From contig JAGPNK010000007.1 in assembly GCA_020746835.1 (NCBI GenBank), forward strand, positions 620,001-684,000: a DNA stretch of 64,000 nucleotides, written 5' to 3'. This DNA comes from Stachybotrys elegans. Lineage: Eukaryota > Ascomycota > Sordariomycetes > Hypocreales > Stachybotryaceae. Below, one piece after another: positions 22,390 to 33,844 of this stretch. The position numbers and the translations under genes were made by a program. Each line of letters opens with the position of its first letter. Position 1 is the first letter of the stretch. Under the pieces are notes generated by a model, which did not search any database, had not been told where the DNA came from, and saw only the letters and a list, made by a program, of their open reading frames with translations.

Positions 22390-23049
22390 ATGGCTCCCCA
22401 GCTCACAGAAGATGAGATCGATGATCTGGTGTACTTTTCACGAACGGGCGAGGATGAGGATTTGATCTCGACGCTGACGGCCTTGGCCGAGCGAGAAAAA
22501 GTATCGCCCGCTGAAATTCTTCTTGCCGCAAAAGATGAGGGCAAGTCGACGTGTTTACACATGGCCACGGGCAACGGCCATTTGGGTAAGTCTTTGGCCT
22601 CTTTTGTACAATTTTGCAGAGCCCGAGATGTCTGAGCACCCGGGCTCCAGGGGCTGATAATATGAGCTAATCCAAGTCAAGGGACGGTGCAAAAGCTGGT
22701 GGCATACTTCGAGGGCCGACCCAAAGAAGAGAAGCAGACGTACCTGGACGAGGCCAACGAGCACGGCAACACGGGCATGCACTGGGCCGCCCTTGGTGGA
22801 CACCTAGAGACGGTCAAGTTTTTGTTGGACCAGGGGGCGTCGCCCGCCCTGGCCAACGAGCGAAACTATGTGCCGTTGGACCTGGCCAACTTCAACGACA
22901 AGGCCGAGGTGGCGCGCTACTTCCTTTCCTTCTCCGGGATGCTGGAGGACAAGAACCAGGAGAGCGGGCTCAGCAGTGCGGCAGAGAAGGTCAGCCTTGA
23001 TGAGGGAGAGGAGGAGGACAAGGGCGAGAAGGCCGGCAAGGAGCCCTGA
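22390..23049 (+). CDS. YAR1: Ankyrin-repeat protein, YAR1-like
   Basis: Small ankyrin protein resembling yeast Yar1, the dedicated chaperone that escorts ribosomal protein Rps3 into the nucleus. Exons 22390-22585 and 22682-23049 give 187 aa. The intron 22586-22681 ends in an AAG acceptor, chosen because it is the one that keeps phase and gives NGHL-GTVQKLVAYF. Ankyrin units seen: STCLHMATGNGHLGTVQKL; NEHGNTGMHWAALGGHLETV; and NERNYVPLDLANFNDKAEV. The tail is acidic and lysine-rich (EGEEEDKGEKAGKEP), like Yar1. The assignment to YAR1 rests on length, repeat count and tail; another small ankyrin protein is possible. Confidence 0.75.
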
Positions 23050-24002
23050 GGCGATGTGCCCGAGGTGCGATGAGGGTCATGGAATATTGTGCTTTCCCGT
23101 GTGGTGAGCATGAGTCATTGAGGGTGTTCTCGAATCCGAAATTGGCACGCCAGAGCGACGCCTACTCGTCTACAACACGGAAGTGTATACGAGCGATGAT
23201 GACTGGGTCACGCTTCGCTGATACGATGCAGTGATGGGGGAACAAGGCATAGTATAGATAGACACCGGCGGAGTATGGGTTGGATTTCTGAGGAAACGGG
23301 TAAGGGTAGGTTAGTCAAGGCACTTACTTCATAGAAGAAGAAAAAATATATGCGGGCAGGGTTCATACTACCTTACATGGATGTGTCCAGGGGACTATTT
23401 CCCAAACCCTACTACCTCTCTCTCTCGTCCCATTCAGGTGACCTGCGACAAGGGTTCTGGAAAGGCCATGTGGTGATGCAATGGAGCCGTGCCAAGGTTT
23501 CTCTGATTCGACTCGACGCCAACTCATTGAGACTGAGAGAGAGAGAGAGAGAGAGTGAACATGGGGCCAAGCTGGTGCGGGGGAAAACGACGGCTTGGAC
23601 GCCCAGGGCGCGCTGCGCTGAGGCGCTGGGGAAATGACCCCCACGCTGCGGACGGGCAGGCAGAAAACTCCCCGCACCTGGAAAAAAGATGGGGGTCCGG
23701 CGACAGGTCGTTCTACCCCAGCTTTTCGCTTCGCCCAAACAGCCCGGCCTCCCAATCCCAAATCCTCCCTCCACACCCAGAAAATTGGCCAGCGTCGTAA
23801 CACAGATCTGAGTTGTTGTTGTTGATCAGTTGGAAATCCAGATCGTGGAACAAGGCCCCCCCTTCCTCCCTCCCTCCCTCGGGATAGCACCCTCCACCAC
23901 CATCAATTGGTGCCTTTGTCCCTCTTTTTTTGTATTTGTTTCTCAATGCTGGGTGGCTCATGAGGAGCGGCCGCGCCCGAAAGACTATGCTGCAAGCGCG
24001 CC
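23050..24002. other. Intergenic; promoter/leader of the C2H2 factor
   Basis: About 950 bases without a supportable gene. It contains a (GA)10 run at 23535-23555 and, near the right end, pyrimidine-rich sequence typical of a fungal leader. Confidence 0.45.
23535..23555. repeat. (GA)n microsatellite
   Basis: Ten uninterrupted GA dinucleotides upstream of the C2H2 transcription factor gene. Confidence 0.85.
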
Positions 24003-26696
24003 ATGGCTTCCACGCATTCACCCACCGCATCTCCCGACTCCGCGAGCGCCGCCGCCGCCGGAGCTGGCCCGGACTCGGGGAGGGCCTATAAGCGTGCGAG
24101 CCGCAAGGGCGCGGCGCGCAGGTTCAGTTGCGATCATCCGGGATGCGACAAGCTGTACTCGAGATATGAGCATCTCCAACGTCACCAGCTAAACCGTACG
24201 GCCGCTCATTCCTTTTTTCCCCCTCTCTTGATGTAGCTCTTTCTTATTTAATCTTGTTATTTCATACCTCAGACATTGGCGACTGACATATAATGCTCAG
24301 ATAATCCAAAGGAAATCTTCGGTTGCGATGTCGTGGGATGTGACCAGAAGTTTGTCCGCCTGGACCTCCTCGCGCGTCACAAGAAACGCCACACAGCCTC
24401 CTACACCCCGAGGAACCGCCTCCCCAGCTTCAACGAGCCCAGAGAGAGCGTTGTCCAGTATCCGCAGGTTGCATCCCCCGAGCCTCACCAGAGCCAGCGA
24501 ACGCTGTATTCGCACCCGCAGTCTGGGGGGCCGCACGACGCTGACATCCTCCTTACGCCCAACTCCAACATAGAATCATCGCAGGCCTCCTTCTCCCAGC
24601 AGCTGGCGAGCCGGCAGTCGCACAGCACGCAGCCCTGGACGCCGAGCTTGACGGATCGAGCTCCGCCACCCTTGTTGGAGCAGAAGAATAGCTTCTTTGG
24701 CGCAGAACCCACACCTCTACCTCAGCCTTCCATGGTTCCTTTCCCCGCTGTATCGTATTCCACCGACGAGGAAGATGTGCAGGCCAACTTTGCCGCATGG
24801 CTTTTTGATCCCCAGACCAGCTACACCGACTTCAACGTTGCCAACCTCCCCTTTCTGGAAGGAGGCCTGGAGTCGGCCTTTAATAACAACATCCATTACG
24901 ACTATGAGCCCATGGGCCGTTCATCAGTAGACCACAACACGCCACCACGATATGCCGACGCCATCGCCGACGATCAGATCTCCGAGTCGCGCCGCGCCGA
25001 GCTTGTTACCTGGTTCCGGATGTTCTGCAAGAAGCAGCCGAGATATGATCCTCTAATGCCGACGTTGCTCCAGGAAAGCGGGGGTGATCTCGTTGCGCTC
25101 AACACGGATATGATGAGGGATTGCGTCAAGGAGTTTTGGGACACGATATCTCCGCGTCTGCCCATCATACACCAGCACACCTTTTCTCCGAATCGCTGCC
25201 CCATCTTTCTCCTGTTTGTCATGATAGCGCTCGGAGCCGCCTCTTTGCGCAACCGCCACGGGGGACATCTCATCGAGTACGGAGCGTTTGCCGACGTCAT
25301 CATGTCGAGCGTTCGATGGGAGATTCAGACGGCCGATGATGCTGCTCCACCAGTTAGCCTCTGGGTGGCGCAGGCATGGCTGCTGCTAGAATTCTACGAG
25401 ACGCTGTACTCATCCCGGAGATTTCACGAGCGGGCTCATATATACCATTCGGCGTTTCTCACGCTGCTTCGTCGTGGTAGTCCACTGATAGGAAGGGCGG
25501 GCAGCGAGTCGCCGCCGGAAGGGGACGGCCTGGCTTCGGATCGTGCCAATGCCGCACACCTGGATTCCCGGACGTGGTGGGTTCGCTGGGCAGAGACGGA
25601 GTCAATGCACCGAGTGGTGTTTGCCGCCTTTATGCTAGACACCATCCACGCCGTCATGTTTGGACATAATGCCGACATGATGGTGCACGAGATTCGACTG
25701 CCGCTTCCCTCTGACGATAACCTTTGGATGGCCAGCAGCCCGGACGAGGTGCGCCAGCTCGACGCCAACTTCCGCATGTACGGAGTCAAGCAGGTCACGT
25801 TCTTGGACGGCCTCAAGAACGCGCTGCATGGCAAGGAGGTCAAGACGCACGCCTTTGGGCGTATGATTATCGTTGCTGGTTTGCTGAGCGTAGGATGGCA
25901 CCTGAACCACCAGCAATCGCACCTCAAGTGGCTGGATATGCGCGGAACCCCCTCAGAAACACAGGATAGCTGGAGGAAGATGCTTCTCAAGGCATTCGAC
26001 AGCTGGAAGGAAAGCTTCGACCATGCCATGTCCGACAGTCTATCGGATGCAATGGGTGCGCGGCGCGTACCAAACGGGCCCATCAGCAGCGCCTCGGTGC
26101 TGTACCATCTCGCCCACCTGAGCCTGCATTCTGATTTTGTGGACTGCCAGGTGTACAACGGGGCAAAGCGGCTGATGGGGCGCAAGATATCCACGAGGGA
26201 CTATCACAACGCCGTCAAACGCATGAACGCGTGGGCGAAGCAGGCGTCGACTCGGCATGCCATACTGCACGCCTTCAAGCTGCTATATCGCATACTGGTT
26301 GAGCCAAACTCGCGTCGCCGCGGGAGCATGCATGACGCACCAGTAATACAATATTCTATACGCAGCGACCCCGATCCAAACCGGCCGTGGATCATGTACT
26401 TTGCAACCCTCAATATCTCCTCCTTTGTGCAGGCGCTCGGCCGACCGCCCGGAAAGGGGTTCCCGTACGCGCCGCACCGGGGCTTGGACATATACGGGCG
26501 CGTGGCCGACTACCTGGCAAGCGTGGCGGCTCTGGCGACGCTCGACGAGAAGCAAGCAGCCATGCTGCACGAGGGCGTGCCTGGTCTGCTGGACGTGGTG
26601 GAGCGCATTCTGCGGGAGGCGGACACGGAGCTGCTGAGGGAAGCGCAGCAGAGATTAAAGGTGTGTCGAGAATTGCTGCTGGGCGGGACGAGGTAA
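24003..26696 (+). CDS. C2H2 zinc-finger transcription factor with fungal-specific TF domain
   Basis: Nuclear DNA-binding regulator, 862 aa. Exons 24003-24195 and 24301-26696; the intron 24196-24300 falls between two C2H2 fingers and joins HLQRHQLN to HNPKEIFGC. Finger 1 is FSCDHPGCDKLYSRYEHLQRH; finger 2 is GCDVVGCDQKFVRLDLLARHKKRH. A Ser/Pro/Gln-rich linker follows (about residues 110-240). The fungal_trans-type helical domain occupies roughly 290-620 (ELVTWFRMFCKKQPRY, FWDTISPRLPIIHQHTF, CPIFLLFVMIALGAASL, WWVRWAETESMHRVVFAAFMLD). This architecture is common in filamentous ascomycetes (AmdX-like factors), but I cannot name the target genes. An Ala/Arg-rich N-terminus precedes the fingers. 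Confidence 0.85.
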
Positions 26697-26973
26697 CGAC
26701 ACCGCATTGTAGATATAGGACAGAGAGCACGGATTCTTGCCAAGTGTAACATTGTTGATTTCGCAGACAGCTCAAGTACTCCAAACCCATCCTCTTAGCA
26801 TGACATTCAAAGCTCAGGTCGTCCTGAGCCTTGATTTGCCTGTCCTGACAGGCATCCGAGAAGGTGGTATAGCAATGCTTCAGTGGTTGTTGTCCTTGCT
26901 GATATGGATCATGCAGAAGCCATTGGGCTCCTCTAGACCAGCCGTGCAGAAGGCCCAAACCTTGCTGCGGGTA
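26697..26973. terminator. Convergent 3' ends of the C2H2 factor and a hypothetical gene
   Basis: 277 bases between two stop codons facing each other; expected to hold both polyadenylation regions. No coding potential seen. Confidence 0.4.
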
Positions 26974-27777
26974 CTAATGCAGGGGAGGCGCATTGGGCTC
27001 GCGACGTTGATGCGAGGGTGCAGACGGCTCGCCAGGCGTCGGATGATATCCGATGCGAGCCAGATACATTCGCCGTTCGCATCGTCGCTGGTGAGCGCAG
27101 ATGCTGCAAGACGTGTGCGACTCGTCGATTTGCCTGCCGTGCAGGCGTCGTCTCTTGCAGTTGGTCATCTCCTGCACGAGGACTTCCGAGCAATTCTCGG
27201 GAAGGGCGTCGCTCCAGTTCAAGATTCCGTGGACGCGCTCCGTGGCAGGCCAGGCATCTTCGCCCGTACGGGGCTCACGCAGCTCACGGATGAGGGTGCC
27301 AAGAAAGATCTTGTGCAGCTCCATCTCCATTGCGTCATACACCTCGTCCCCGGCGGCGTAATAGGGGACGAGGTGGGAGTCGTCGGAAGCGTTAGCCGAG
27401 TTGTCGACGTCGGGGTGCTTACACAGCCAGTGGAAGAACTCCATCACCTTCGCAGGGATGCTGAAGCAGTTGCCACAGATGGGGTGTGTGGCTTCGGAGG
27501 AGGCCGCCTCGCCGTGGTTCCAGGGGCAGCGGACGACGCGCGTGTCAAGACCGAGGACGGGGACGCCCTTGTTCGGGCAACGGCGCCACGAACGGCACTC
27601 CTCATGCCCGCATGGTTTGGCGGCGATGGGCTCGATGACAAAGTGGTCGGGTCTGGCGCCCGCACCTTGCCAGAAGAAGGCAACCTCGGACGACAGAAGC
27701 GAGACGAGGGCATCCCGCAGGTCCTTCCAGAAGCCCATCTCTTCCGGCTCGACTTCCATTCTCGCCGTCTGTTCCAT
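26974..27777 (-). CDS. Hypothetical Cys/His-rich protein, 267 aa
   Basis: Single open frame from ATG at 27777 (MEQTARMEVEPEEMGFW) to a stop at 26974. It carries clustered metal-ligand-type residues: KPCGHEECRSWRRCPNKG, VRCPWNHGE and ICGNCF in the first half, and SCSICAHQRRCERRMYLARIGY near the C-terminus. Both clusters could bind zinc; the first loosely resembles a RING-like arrangement but lacks the full pattern. A long plus-strand frame (26737-27933) overlaps it and has no such coherence, so the minus strand was chosen. I do not recognise the family. It lies convergent to the C2H2 factor and tandem with the methyltransferase gene. Confidence 0.55.
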   Translation of the reverse strand: MEQTARMEVEPEEMGFWKDLRDALVSLLSSEVAFFWQGAGARPDHFVIEPIAAKPCGHEECRSWRRCPNKGVPVLGLDTRVVRCPWNHGEAASSEATHPICGNCFSIPAKVMEFFHWLCKHPDVDNSANASDDSHLVPYYAAGDEVYDAMEMELHKIFLGTLIRELREPRTGEDAWPATERVHGILNWSDALPENCSEVLVQEMTNCKRRRLHGRQIDESHTSCSICAHQRRCERRMYLARIGYHPTPGEPSAPSHQRREPNAPPLH

Positions 27778-28130
27778 TGTTTGCAATGGGTATCGCCCAA
27801 AAGGCAGGAGGAGTTGTGTATGGTTACAAGGAGGAGAAGTGAAGCGTGCTGGATGGTGGGGAGAATATTGAAGGACAAGACAAAGACGGACTGTAAGGTC
27901 ATATGTTTATATATACGGGTTGAAGCTCGGTGAGACTTGGATGTGCTTAGAGTTCTGGTGTGTGAGCGGGTCTTTTCTTTCATTTAAGTTGCCTCTTAGA
28001 CTTTTCGTTGTTGTATTGGTTGTATTCTGGAAGAAGAAAGGAAAGTTTGTTTTATTGACAAGGGAGTGAACAAGCGCCTCGTCATTCGGCCGTTTGAACA
28101 GGCAGCTGTTCGGAGCGCACCTTCCTCCCT
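27778..28130. other. Intergenic, promoter of the hypothetical gene
   Basis: 353 bases between two minus-strand genes; no coding signal seen. Confidence 0.4.
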
Positions 28131-29025
28131 CTAACCTTCTCTGACGCCCCTCGCCAGGAACAGCTGCTGCACGCCTCCAGCCGCCTCTGGCAACTTTGTC
28201 TGCTCGTCCATCCACTTCCAGGCCCAGCTCTGCAATCCAGCCTGCGAGAACATGTCACGGACGGCCTTTTCGGTGAAGCCGCGGTGGGCGATGGCGTGGC
28301 TCATGGGCGAGTCGTCTTCGAGGGCCGGGCATCCGCTTTCCGACGTGGCGACGAAGTCGATGATGAGGAGAACGCCACCCGGGCGGAGGCGCTGCGATAG
28401 CTTGCGGATCATGGTTGCTGGGTCGGAGACGTGGTGCAGGGCCATGGACATGACGACGAGGGCTGCGTCGGTGGGCGCGGCCGCTACGGCGCCGCTGTCG
28501 CTGTCGTCGAGGAGGTTGCCGACGACGGCGTGCATTCGGTGCGAGAGCTTGGAGTCCTCGGCGCGGACGTTGTACTGCGACACCATGCCTGAGGAGATGT
28601 CCATGCCGTGGATGACGGGGAAGAAGGAGGCGAGGGCCTACGTTTCGTGATGCTGTTAGCAACTTTGAGTCGTTCTTTGGGAGCTACGGGGCCGCGTCTT
28701 ACATGGGAGGCCACGCCGTTGCCGCAGGCGTAGTCAAACAGTTTATAGTCGCTGCCCGTGTTGTCCGTCTCGATGCCGATCCAGGCGACGTGGTTTTGGA
28801 GTGCCGTGGTGATTTGGCTGGTGAGGGCCTTGATCCAGGGCTCTTCCCACACGGCTGGACTCATGGCACTGCAGCACACTTGTGAGTATACATGGAGTGT
28901 GCGTATGAAAAGGAAGTGGCTCACTCAAACTTGTGTATGTTATAGTCTGCCGTGGTCATGCTATGGTTATGACCGTGACCATGGTGACCATGGTGGTGTT
29001 GGTCATGGTGGTGGTGTGAAGCCAT
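28131..29025 (-). CDS. Class I SAM-dependent methyltransferase with a histidine-rich N-terminus
   Basis: Exons on the minus strand: 29025-28925, 28868-28703, 28637-28131; introns 28869-28924 and 28638-28702; 257 aa. Splicing gives YNIHKFD-AMSPAVWEEPW and ACGNGVASH-ALASFFPVIHGMD. The Rossmann methyltransferase motifs are LFDYACGNG (motif I), HGMDISSGMV (acidic loop), ALVVMSMALHHVSDP and LRPGGVLLIIDF. The substrate is unknown; the closest general family is Methyltransf_11/25. From the ATG at 29025 the first 22 residues are more than half His with Gly, Asp and Asn, and are in frame with the next ATG (28959). If translation starts at 28959, the His segment is only leader. Both starts are possible; the in-frame His pattern with alternating CAC/CAT codons favours coding. 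Confidence 0.78.
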
Positions 29026-29499
29026 GGCTGTTAGAGATACTGTCAAGAGTGCAGTCCAATGGAAAAGCATTCAAAGTATTAGTTGCTGTGGTTGTCTTGT
29101 CTTGTCTTTATCTTTTGTATTGCCATGCTCGACTTACACCAACATCACCACAGGTTTATATATATGTATATGTCTCCGATATGTTACCGGTTTTGGCACC
29201 ATCCACGGAGCTAATACACAATCTTGTGCAATAGTATCCGCAAAGACTCCGTTATTCTGGCTGGCGCCAAGGCACACGGCACTAGCTGGGCACGTAGTTG
29301 GGCAGATATAAAGAATCCTGTTGCCTCCCCTGATCCCTGATTGCAATGACCAAACTCCGGTGTATGCCTCAATCCTCTATATCCAAACGCCAATTTCAGT
29401 CTATGCAAATCATTTCTTGCCTCCTCTTCTCGCATGCCATTTTTATGGGTATCTTCAAATCAATCATGTGCCAGCCACACTTTACCTTTCATGCTTTAC
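29026..29499. other. Intergenic, nothing recognised
   Basis: 474 bases between two minus-strand genes; holds the methyltransferase promoter and the PAF-acetylhydrolase 3' region. No coding signal. Confidence 0.4.
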
Positions 29500-31284
29500 C
29501 TACGCCACCGTGGCAGTACGACTCTGTGCCATGGGCTGAGCAACCTGCTCATCCATCTTCTCGTGGATATGCTGGCCAGGTTCAATCTCAGTCTCCATCT
29601 TCTCTTCGCCTTCCTCGACCTTCTCTGTAAGCGTCTGGCCTGTCTCAGCATCTTCGGAATCACCCATGCCAATCATATCAATCCACTTCCAGCAATCCAC
29701 AGAACTATTGCCGCTCTTGTCAAAGATGGCCTTGTCATCGTCGAGGCCAGCCTTGGAGGGGTCGACAGTCCCTTCTTTCAACAAGTCAGACTTATCGACA
29801 TGGGCACCATCGATCAGGTCGCCCGCTGAGGTACGTGCCACGCGGATTCCATTTGCGCGGAAGAACTGCAGCTGGGATCGCAGATTGAGCCTCAGGGCTC
29901 GCTCGGGCTGCTGAGCGTCGAATATCTTCTTAGTCAACAGGGGAAACAAGATGCCAAAGTCGGATTGGTTGAGGTGGGCCGAATTGACAACGTAGTAAAA
30001 GTTGGGCTCAGGGAGCTTCATTCCACTGGGACGCTCATACAGCTGTGGCGTAACCACCTTGCTCGAGGGGTCAGGAGACAGCAGCCTCGCCTTCATGTGC
30101 AAATGCTCCTTCCACTTGAAGAAGGCCTCTGACTCGACAGCGAGAAGCGCGGTGCCTCCGGGAGCTGATGGCACATCAGCATAAATGGGCAGAGGCAGAC
30201 GGAAAAGGGGGGCCGTGTTGGGTCCCATCAAGGGCATGCACCACATATCCAGTAGCATTGTAACCGACTTTTCCGTAATCTGCTTTCGAATCTCGCTACC
30301 CTTGGCTGGGCTGAACAACGGTCTCTCCATGGCAGCAACCTCGGGAACGTCGGCGTAGTAGGTAGTCTTGAGCAACTGGTAGATTGTAGCTGAACCAAAG
30401 CTGTGTCCAGCCCAGATGATCTTGCCCGGCTCGTTGACATCCAGGGTGCCTCGGAAACGCTCGAGGCCAGACGTGCTGAGGTTCAGGTTGTTGTACTCTT
30501 GGCCGCGGTCAATCGCTAGCACAGCATTGTGAATCAGGCCCATCTCCCACAGTCGGATACGTAGCTGGTCCTCGCGAAGCTCGTATATCTCGGGGGTGAC
30601 GTCGTGAGGAATTCGTTGGTATGGGACTTCGCGTCGTGTGTTGGAAGCAGAGAAGAACCCGGGCGTCTCGTTTGGTACGCGGATAAAGGAAGCAACCGCG
30701 CTGCCATCCCTATGCTCTGGGCAGAAGACAACTACACCATGGGAAGCCAAGGAGCCGGCAATGTACGAGTATGAGTTCCTGCTACCGCCAAGACCATGGG
30801 AAAAGATCATGGTAGGCCATCTCTCGTTCTCTGCCGCAGGGTTGAGGAGCTTGGCGTTCTTATGAACCGGGATCGTCGAGTAGTATAGATGGCGGGGCAG
30901 GAATCTGGCCAGCGTCAGCTCTAGTTGGGATATAGTTCAAGCTCGGTACGGGACTTACGAGAGAACGCTGGCAAGCCTGGGTCCAAGGCCAATAAACTTG
31001 GTGTATGCAGAAACGTGGTGCCTCTGGGGTGTGGGGAGCCAGGTAATGGGCTTCTGGTTAGACCATGAGACAGTTGGATAGAAGACTCGGAATTGGACCG
31101 TATGGATGCCCTCGGCGTGAGCGGGTGCTGGGCTGGGCGAATCCAAGTCCGCGACGGGTATCTCGACATCGACGGTTCCGACCTTGTATGGGCCGGTGTA
31201 GTCGGGGAAGCTCGGTACGGGGTTTAGTCTCGAGAGGTAGGAGGCAAGCCTCGCAGACGCGGAGGGATCGGCGGGGGCAGCCAT
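29500..31284 (-). CDS. Platelet-activating-factor acetylhydrolase-like phospholipase (PLA2 group VII type)
   Basis: Alpha/beta hydrolase that in the family removes short or oxidised sn-2 acyl groups from phospholipids. Exons 31284-30959 and 30904-29500; intron 30905-30958; 576 aa. Core motifs: oxyanion region MIFSHGLGGSRNSYS, nucleophile elbow IWAGHSFGSATIY (GxSxG), and a later His in NSAHLNQSDFG, which fits the catalytic His. YYSTIPVHKNAKLL lies at the exon junction. There is no signal peptide (MAAPADPSASARL), so it is probably intracellular. The C-terminal 60 residues are acidic and probably disordered (EKVEEGEEKMETEIEPG). Some fungal homologues lie near lipid or polyketide genes, but here neighbours give no clue. 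Confidence 0.88.
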
Positions 31285-33007
31285 TGTGCCGTGTCGACAG
31301 GTCGAATTGGTCGTGCGAGAGCTGTGAAAGTGTGGAAGAAGATGATACTTGGTAGTAAAAGGGAATTGGGGGGCACAGTCAGGGGCCGCTGTCTATGAAT
31401 CGCAGAAGAAAAGATCAAAGGGGGAAAGAGGCGTGTATATCATACGGACGCGAGGGTATAGGAATAAAACAAAAAGAGGCAGAAGCGAAAAGAAAGGGAG
31501 TGAATGGGTTATTATCGATGATGGGAAAGAACCGTCAAACAGGAGGAGCAGACGGAAAACAAAAACGCCAAGTATCAGGTACTTTTGCGGAGCTGCAGAT
31601 TAGGTCAGTCCAGATGCTGACGGATGGCGGACGATGCAGGGGTCAAGAGGCCCAGCAACGCCGCAATTGCACATGGGCGAGATAAGGAGAAGCTGGATGA
31701 AGAAACTATTGAGTGGAGAAGGAGAAATAGGTACTTGGCCAAGTTATCCAAGTCTGCCTCTGGCTCTGTTGAAAGCCCGTGCAGGAGAATGGCATTCCGC
31801 TGTGGTCTGCCAGAGAGGAAGTACCCAGTACAGCTCTGTGGCGCACTGTTCAAAGGTGACGCAATGCGCCGCAGCAGCAAGGGACCTCGGAAGCCCCTGT
31901 GGGGAATGACCTATCTTCTAAAAATTCCACTAGGTACCGAGGCTGCGTCGGGATTGGCGGCTGTCTGGTTTTTTCTTCTTCTTCTTCTTCTTCTTCTTCT
32001 TCTTCTTCTTCTTCTTCTTCTTCTTCTTCTTCTTCTTCTCTCCATCCTGCCTCTTTCTTTTCCATCAGACGTGTCGTTTGTCAGATATGTAGCGTGAGAT
32101 TGGGGGCCGTTAATCAGGGGCCCGGATCTTATTCCAGGAACAGACTCGCCCGGTGGCCAATCGCATGTCCTGTCGACCATCCATTCCGAGGGACAATTGT
32201 CTGATGTCATCCTCCCTCCTTTTATATTTTGGGGTTGAGGCTGCATGGCCGGGACATTTGGGGCCGCGGCATCATTGCCAGGCTATTGAATAAACAATCG
32301 GATCCGTCTGCCCCCATTACACACACTACTTACTACACAGGCGTGGAAGCACAGCAGAGGGACTGATAGTGTCGTCAGCCCTTTCGCTTGGCCCTGTCGC
32401 GTGTCCCTCCCCACTTGACAGTCAAGATCTGCGTCCATCATCGCGTTCATCTGCCGAGTATCCCTGTCTGTCACCTTTAAAAGACTTGGTGGAGAGCCGG
32501 CCTACAACCGTATTTCGCGGTCAATGGAGACCATAGGTTCTATCCAATTCAACAGGTAGCTATGTGGAAATGATAATCGTCTCCTCTTCTCTCTCTCTCA
32601 TTCCTGGCTCTTCTTCATTCCTCGAAGCTCTTACATCCCTATCGGCTATAGGGTAGGTGCAGGGTAAGTGCATATTTGAGCCACTTGGTCCCCAAACCAG
32701 ACAGCTGCCGAACAGACTTGTCTTACCTACATATCAATGATTTGCCCAGTTCAAGCTGATTATTTCAGTGTGTTATGCTGGAAAATCATGGATGCTTTGG
32801 CAGAATTTCCCAGGTTGCGCACAAGGATGATTCCGTATAGTCGAACCGACGCAATTTTCCCACTTAGATGCCGTCTGCTATTATTCATGTGTCAAGTACG
32901 CCCTGTAGAGGCAGCAGTTAAGCCGAACGCACGCTGAAGCATCAACATCCACCTCCATACCTTGCCCCATTCACATACATCATCGCAACACAGAATCACT
33001 AGCCATA
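31285..33007. promoter_or_regulatory. Divergent intergenic region with a (TTC)22 tract
   Basis: 1.7 kb between the divergent PAF-acetylhydrolase and PEP-mutase-family genes. No supportable gene. It contains the long TTC microsatellite at 31973-32038 and pyrimidine-rich runs. The last 100 bases are a typical CA/CT-rich leader ending CACTAGCCATAATG. Confidence 0.5.
31973..32038. repeat. (TTC)22 perfect trinucleotide microsatellite
   Basis: Twenty-two uninterrupted TTC units (66 bases), a pure polypyrimidine/polypurine tract in the divergent promoter. It generates poly-Glu, poly-Ser and poly-Leu shadow frames, which were discarded. Confidence 0.95.
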
Positions 33008-33844
33008 ATGACCGCTGAACTCGCAAAGACCTTCAAGGACCTCCACAAACCTGGCTCTCCCCTCATCCTCGCCAACGTTTGGGATGTGGCCTCCACCAAG
33101 GCCCTCCTCTCACTCAACGACAATGGCAGCCAGCCCGTCAAGGCCGTAGCCACTGCCTCCTTCGCCGTCGCCGCCACGCTCGGCCTCAAGGACGAGGAGC
33201 TGACTCCTCAGCAGAACGTGGATGCCATCCGTCCCATCAGCGACGTCTGCGCCGCAGCCAAAATCCCCCTCACCGTGGACCTGCAGGACGGATACGGCGA
33301 GCTCATACCTTTCTTCGTCACCATGAGTGTTGCCCTTGGAGCTGTCGGCGCCAACATTGAAGACGTCAGGTCCACGCATAACCAGCCGCCCGGTAGCGTC
33401 CCGGACTCGCTCTACCCCATCGAGGAGCAAGCCGAGCGCATCAAGAAGGCCCGCGAAGCCGTCGCCAGCATGTGTCCCGACTTCGTCATCAACGCCCGGT
33501 GCGACGTCTTTCGACCGGGCGTTGTGGGCGCACCGGACACCGACGAGCTCAGGATGAAGGAGGCCATCGCCCGTGGCCGGGCGTATCTCGAGGCAGGCGC
33601 CACGACTGTCTTCTACTGGGGTTCAACGCGCGGTCTCCGCACGGAGGAAGTCGAGACGTTGGTGAAGGAGCTGGACGGCAGGGTGGCTGTGAAGCTGGCC
33701 TCGGGCCCTGATGCCTTGACCACAAAGGAGCTGGCGGATATTGGCGTGGCTAGGATCAGCGTTGGGCCAAGCATCTTCCGCATTGCCATGGACGCGGCAA
33801 AGAAGGCAGCCATGAACCTCTTCGAGGGTCGCGGGCTGCCCTGA
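33008..33844 (+). CDS. PEP mutase / isocitrate lyase superfamily enzyme
   Basis: Single exon, 278 aa, from ATG at 33008 to TGA at 33842. Member of the phosphoenolpyruvate mutase/isocitrate lyase family (TIM barrel, Mg-dependent C-C or C-P chemistry on 2-oxo acids). Signatures: LILANVWDVASTKALL, VTVDLQDGYG-like LTVDLQDGYGE, GANIEDV, FVINARCDVF, RGRAYLEAGATTVFYWG and RISVGPSIFR. It is about half the length of isocitrate lyase, matching the short bacterial-like 'PEP phosphonomutase' group whose substrates are mostly unknown; oxaloacetate or 2-methylisocitrate-type cleavage is possible. No targeting signal is visible. The start lies in a good context after a CA-rich leader. Confidence 0.88.
   Translation: MTAELAKTFKDLHKPGSPLILANVWDVASTKALLSLNDNGSQPVKAVATASFAVAATLGLKDEELTPQQNVDAIRPISDVCAAAKIPLTVDLQDGYGELIPFFVTMSVALGAVGANIEDVRSTHNQPPGSVPDSLYPIEEQAERIKKAREAVASMCPDFVINARCDVFRPGVVGAPDTDELRMKEAIARGRAYLEAGATTVFYWGSTRGLRTEEVETLVKELDGRVAVKLASGPDALTTKELADIGVARISVGPSIFRIAMDAAKKAAMNLFEGRGLP

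Noticed and set aside
26737..27933. 398-codon plus-strand frame
   Set aside because: Begins from a non-ATG codon and overlaps the coherent Cys/His-rich minus-strand protein; its sequence is Val/Leu/Gly-rich shadow.
31850..32246. Frames with poly-Glu, poly-Ser, poly-Leu and poly-Arg runs
   Set aside because: Produced by the (TTC)22 microsatellite in all frames, not by a gene.
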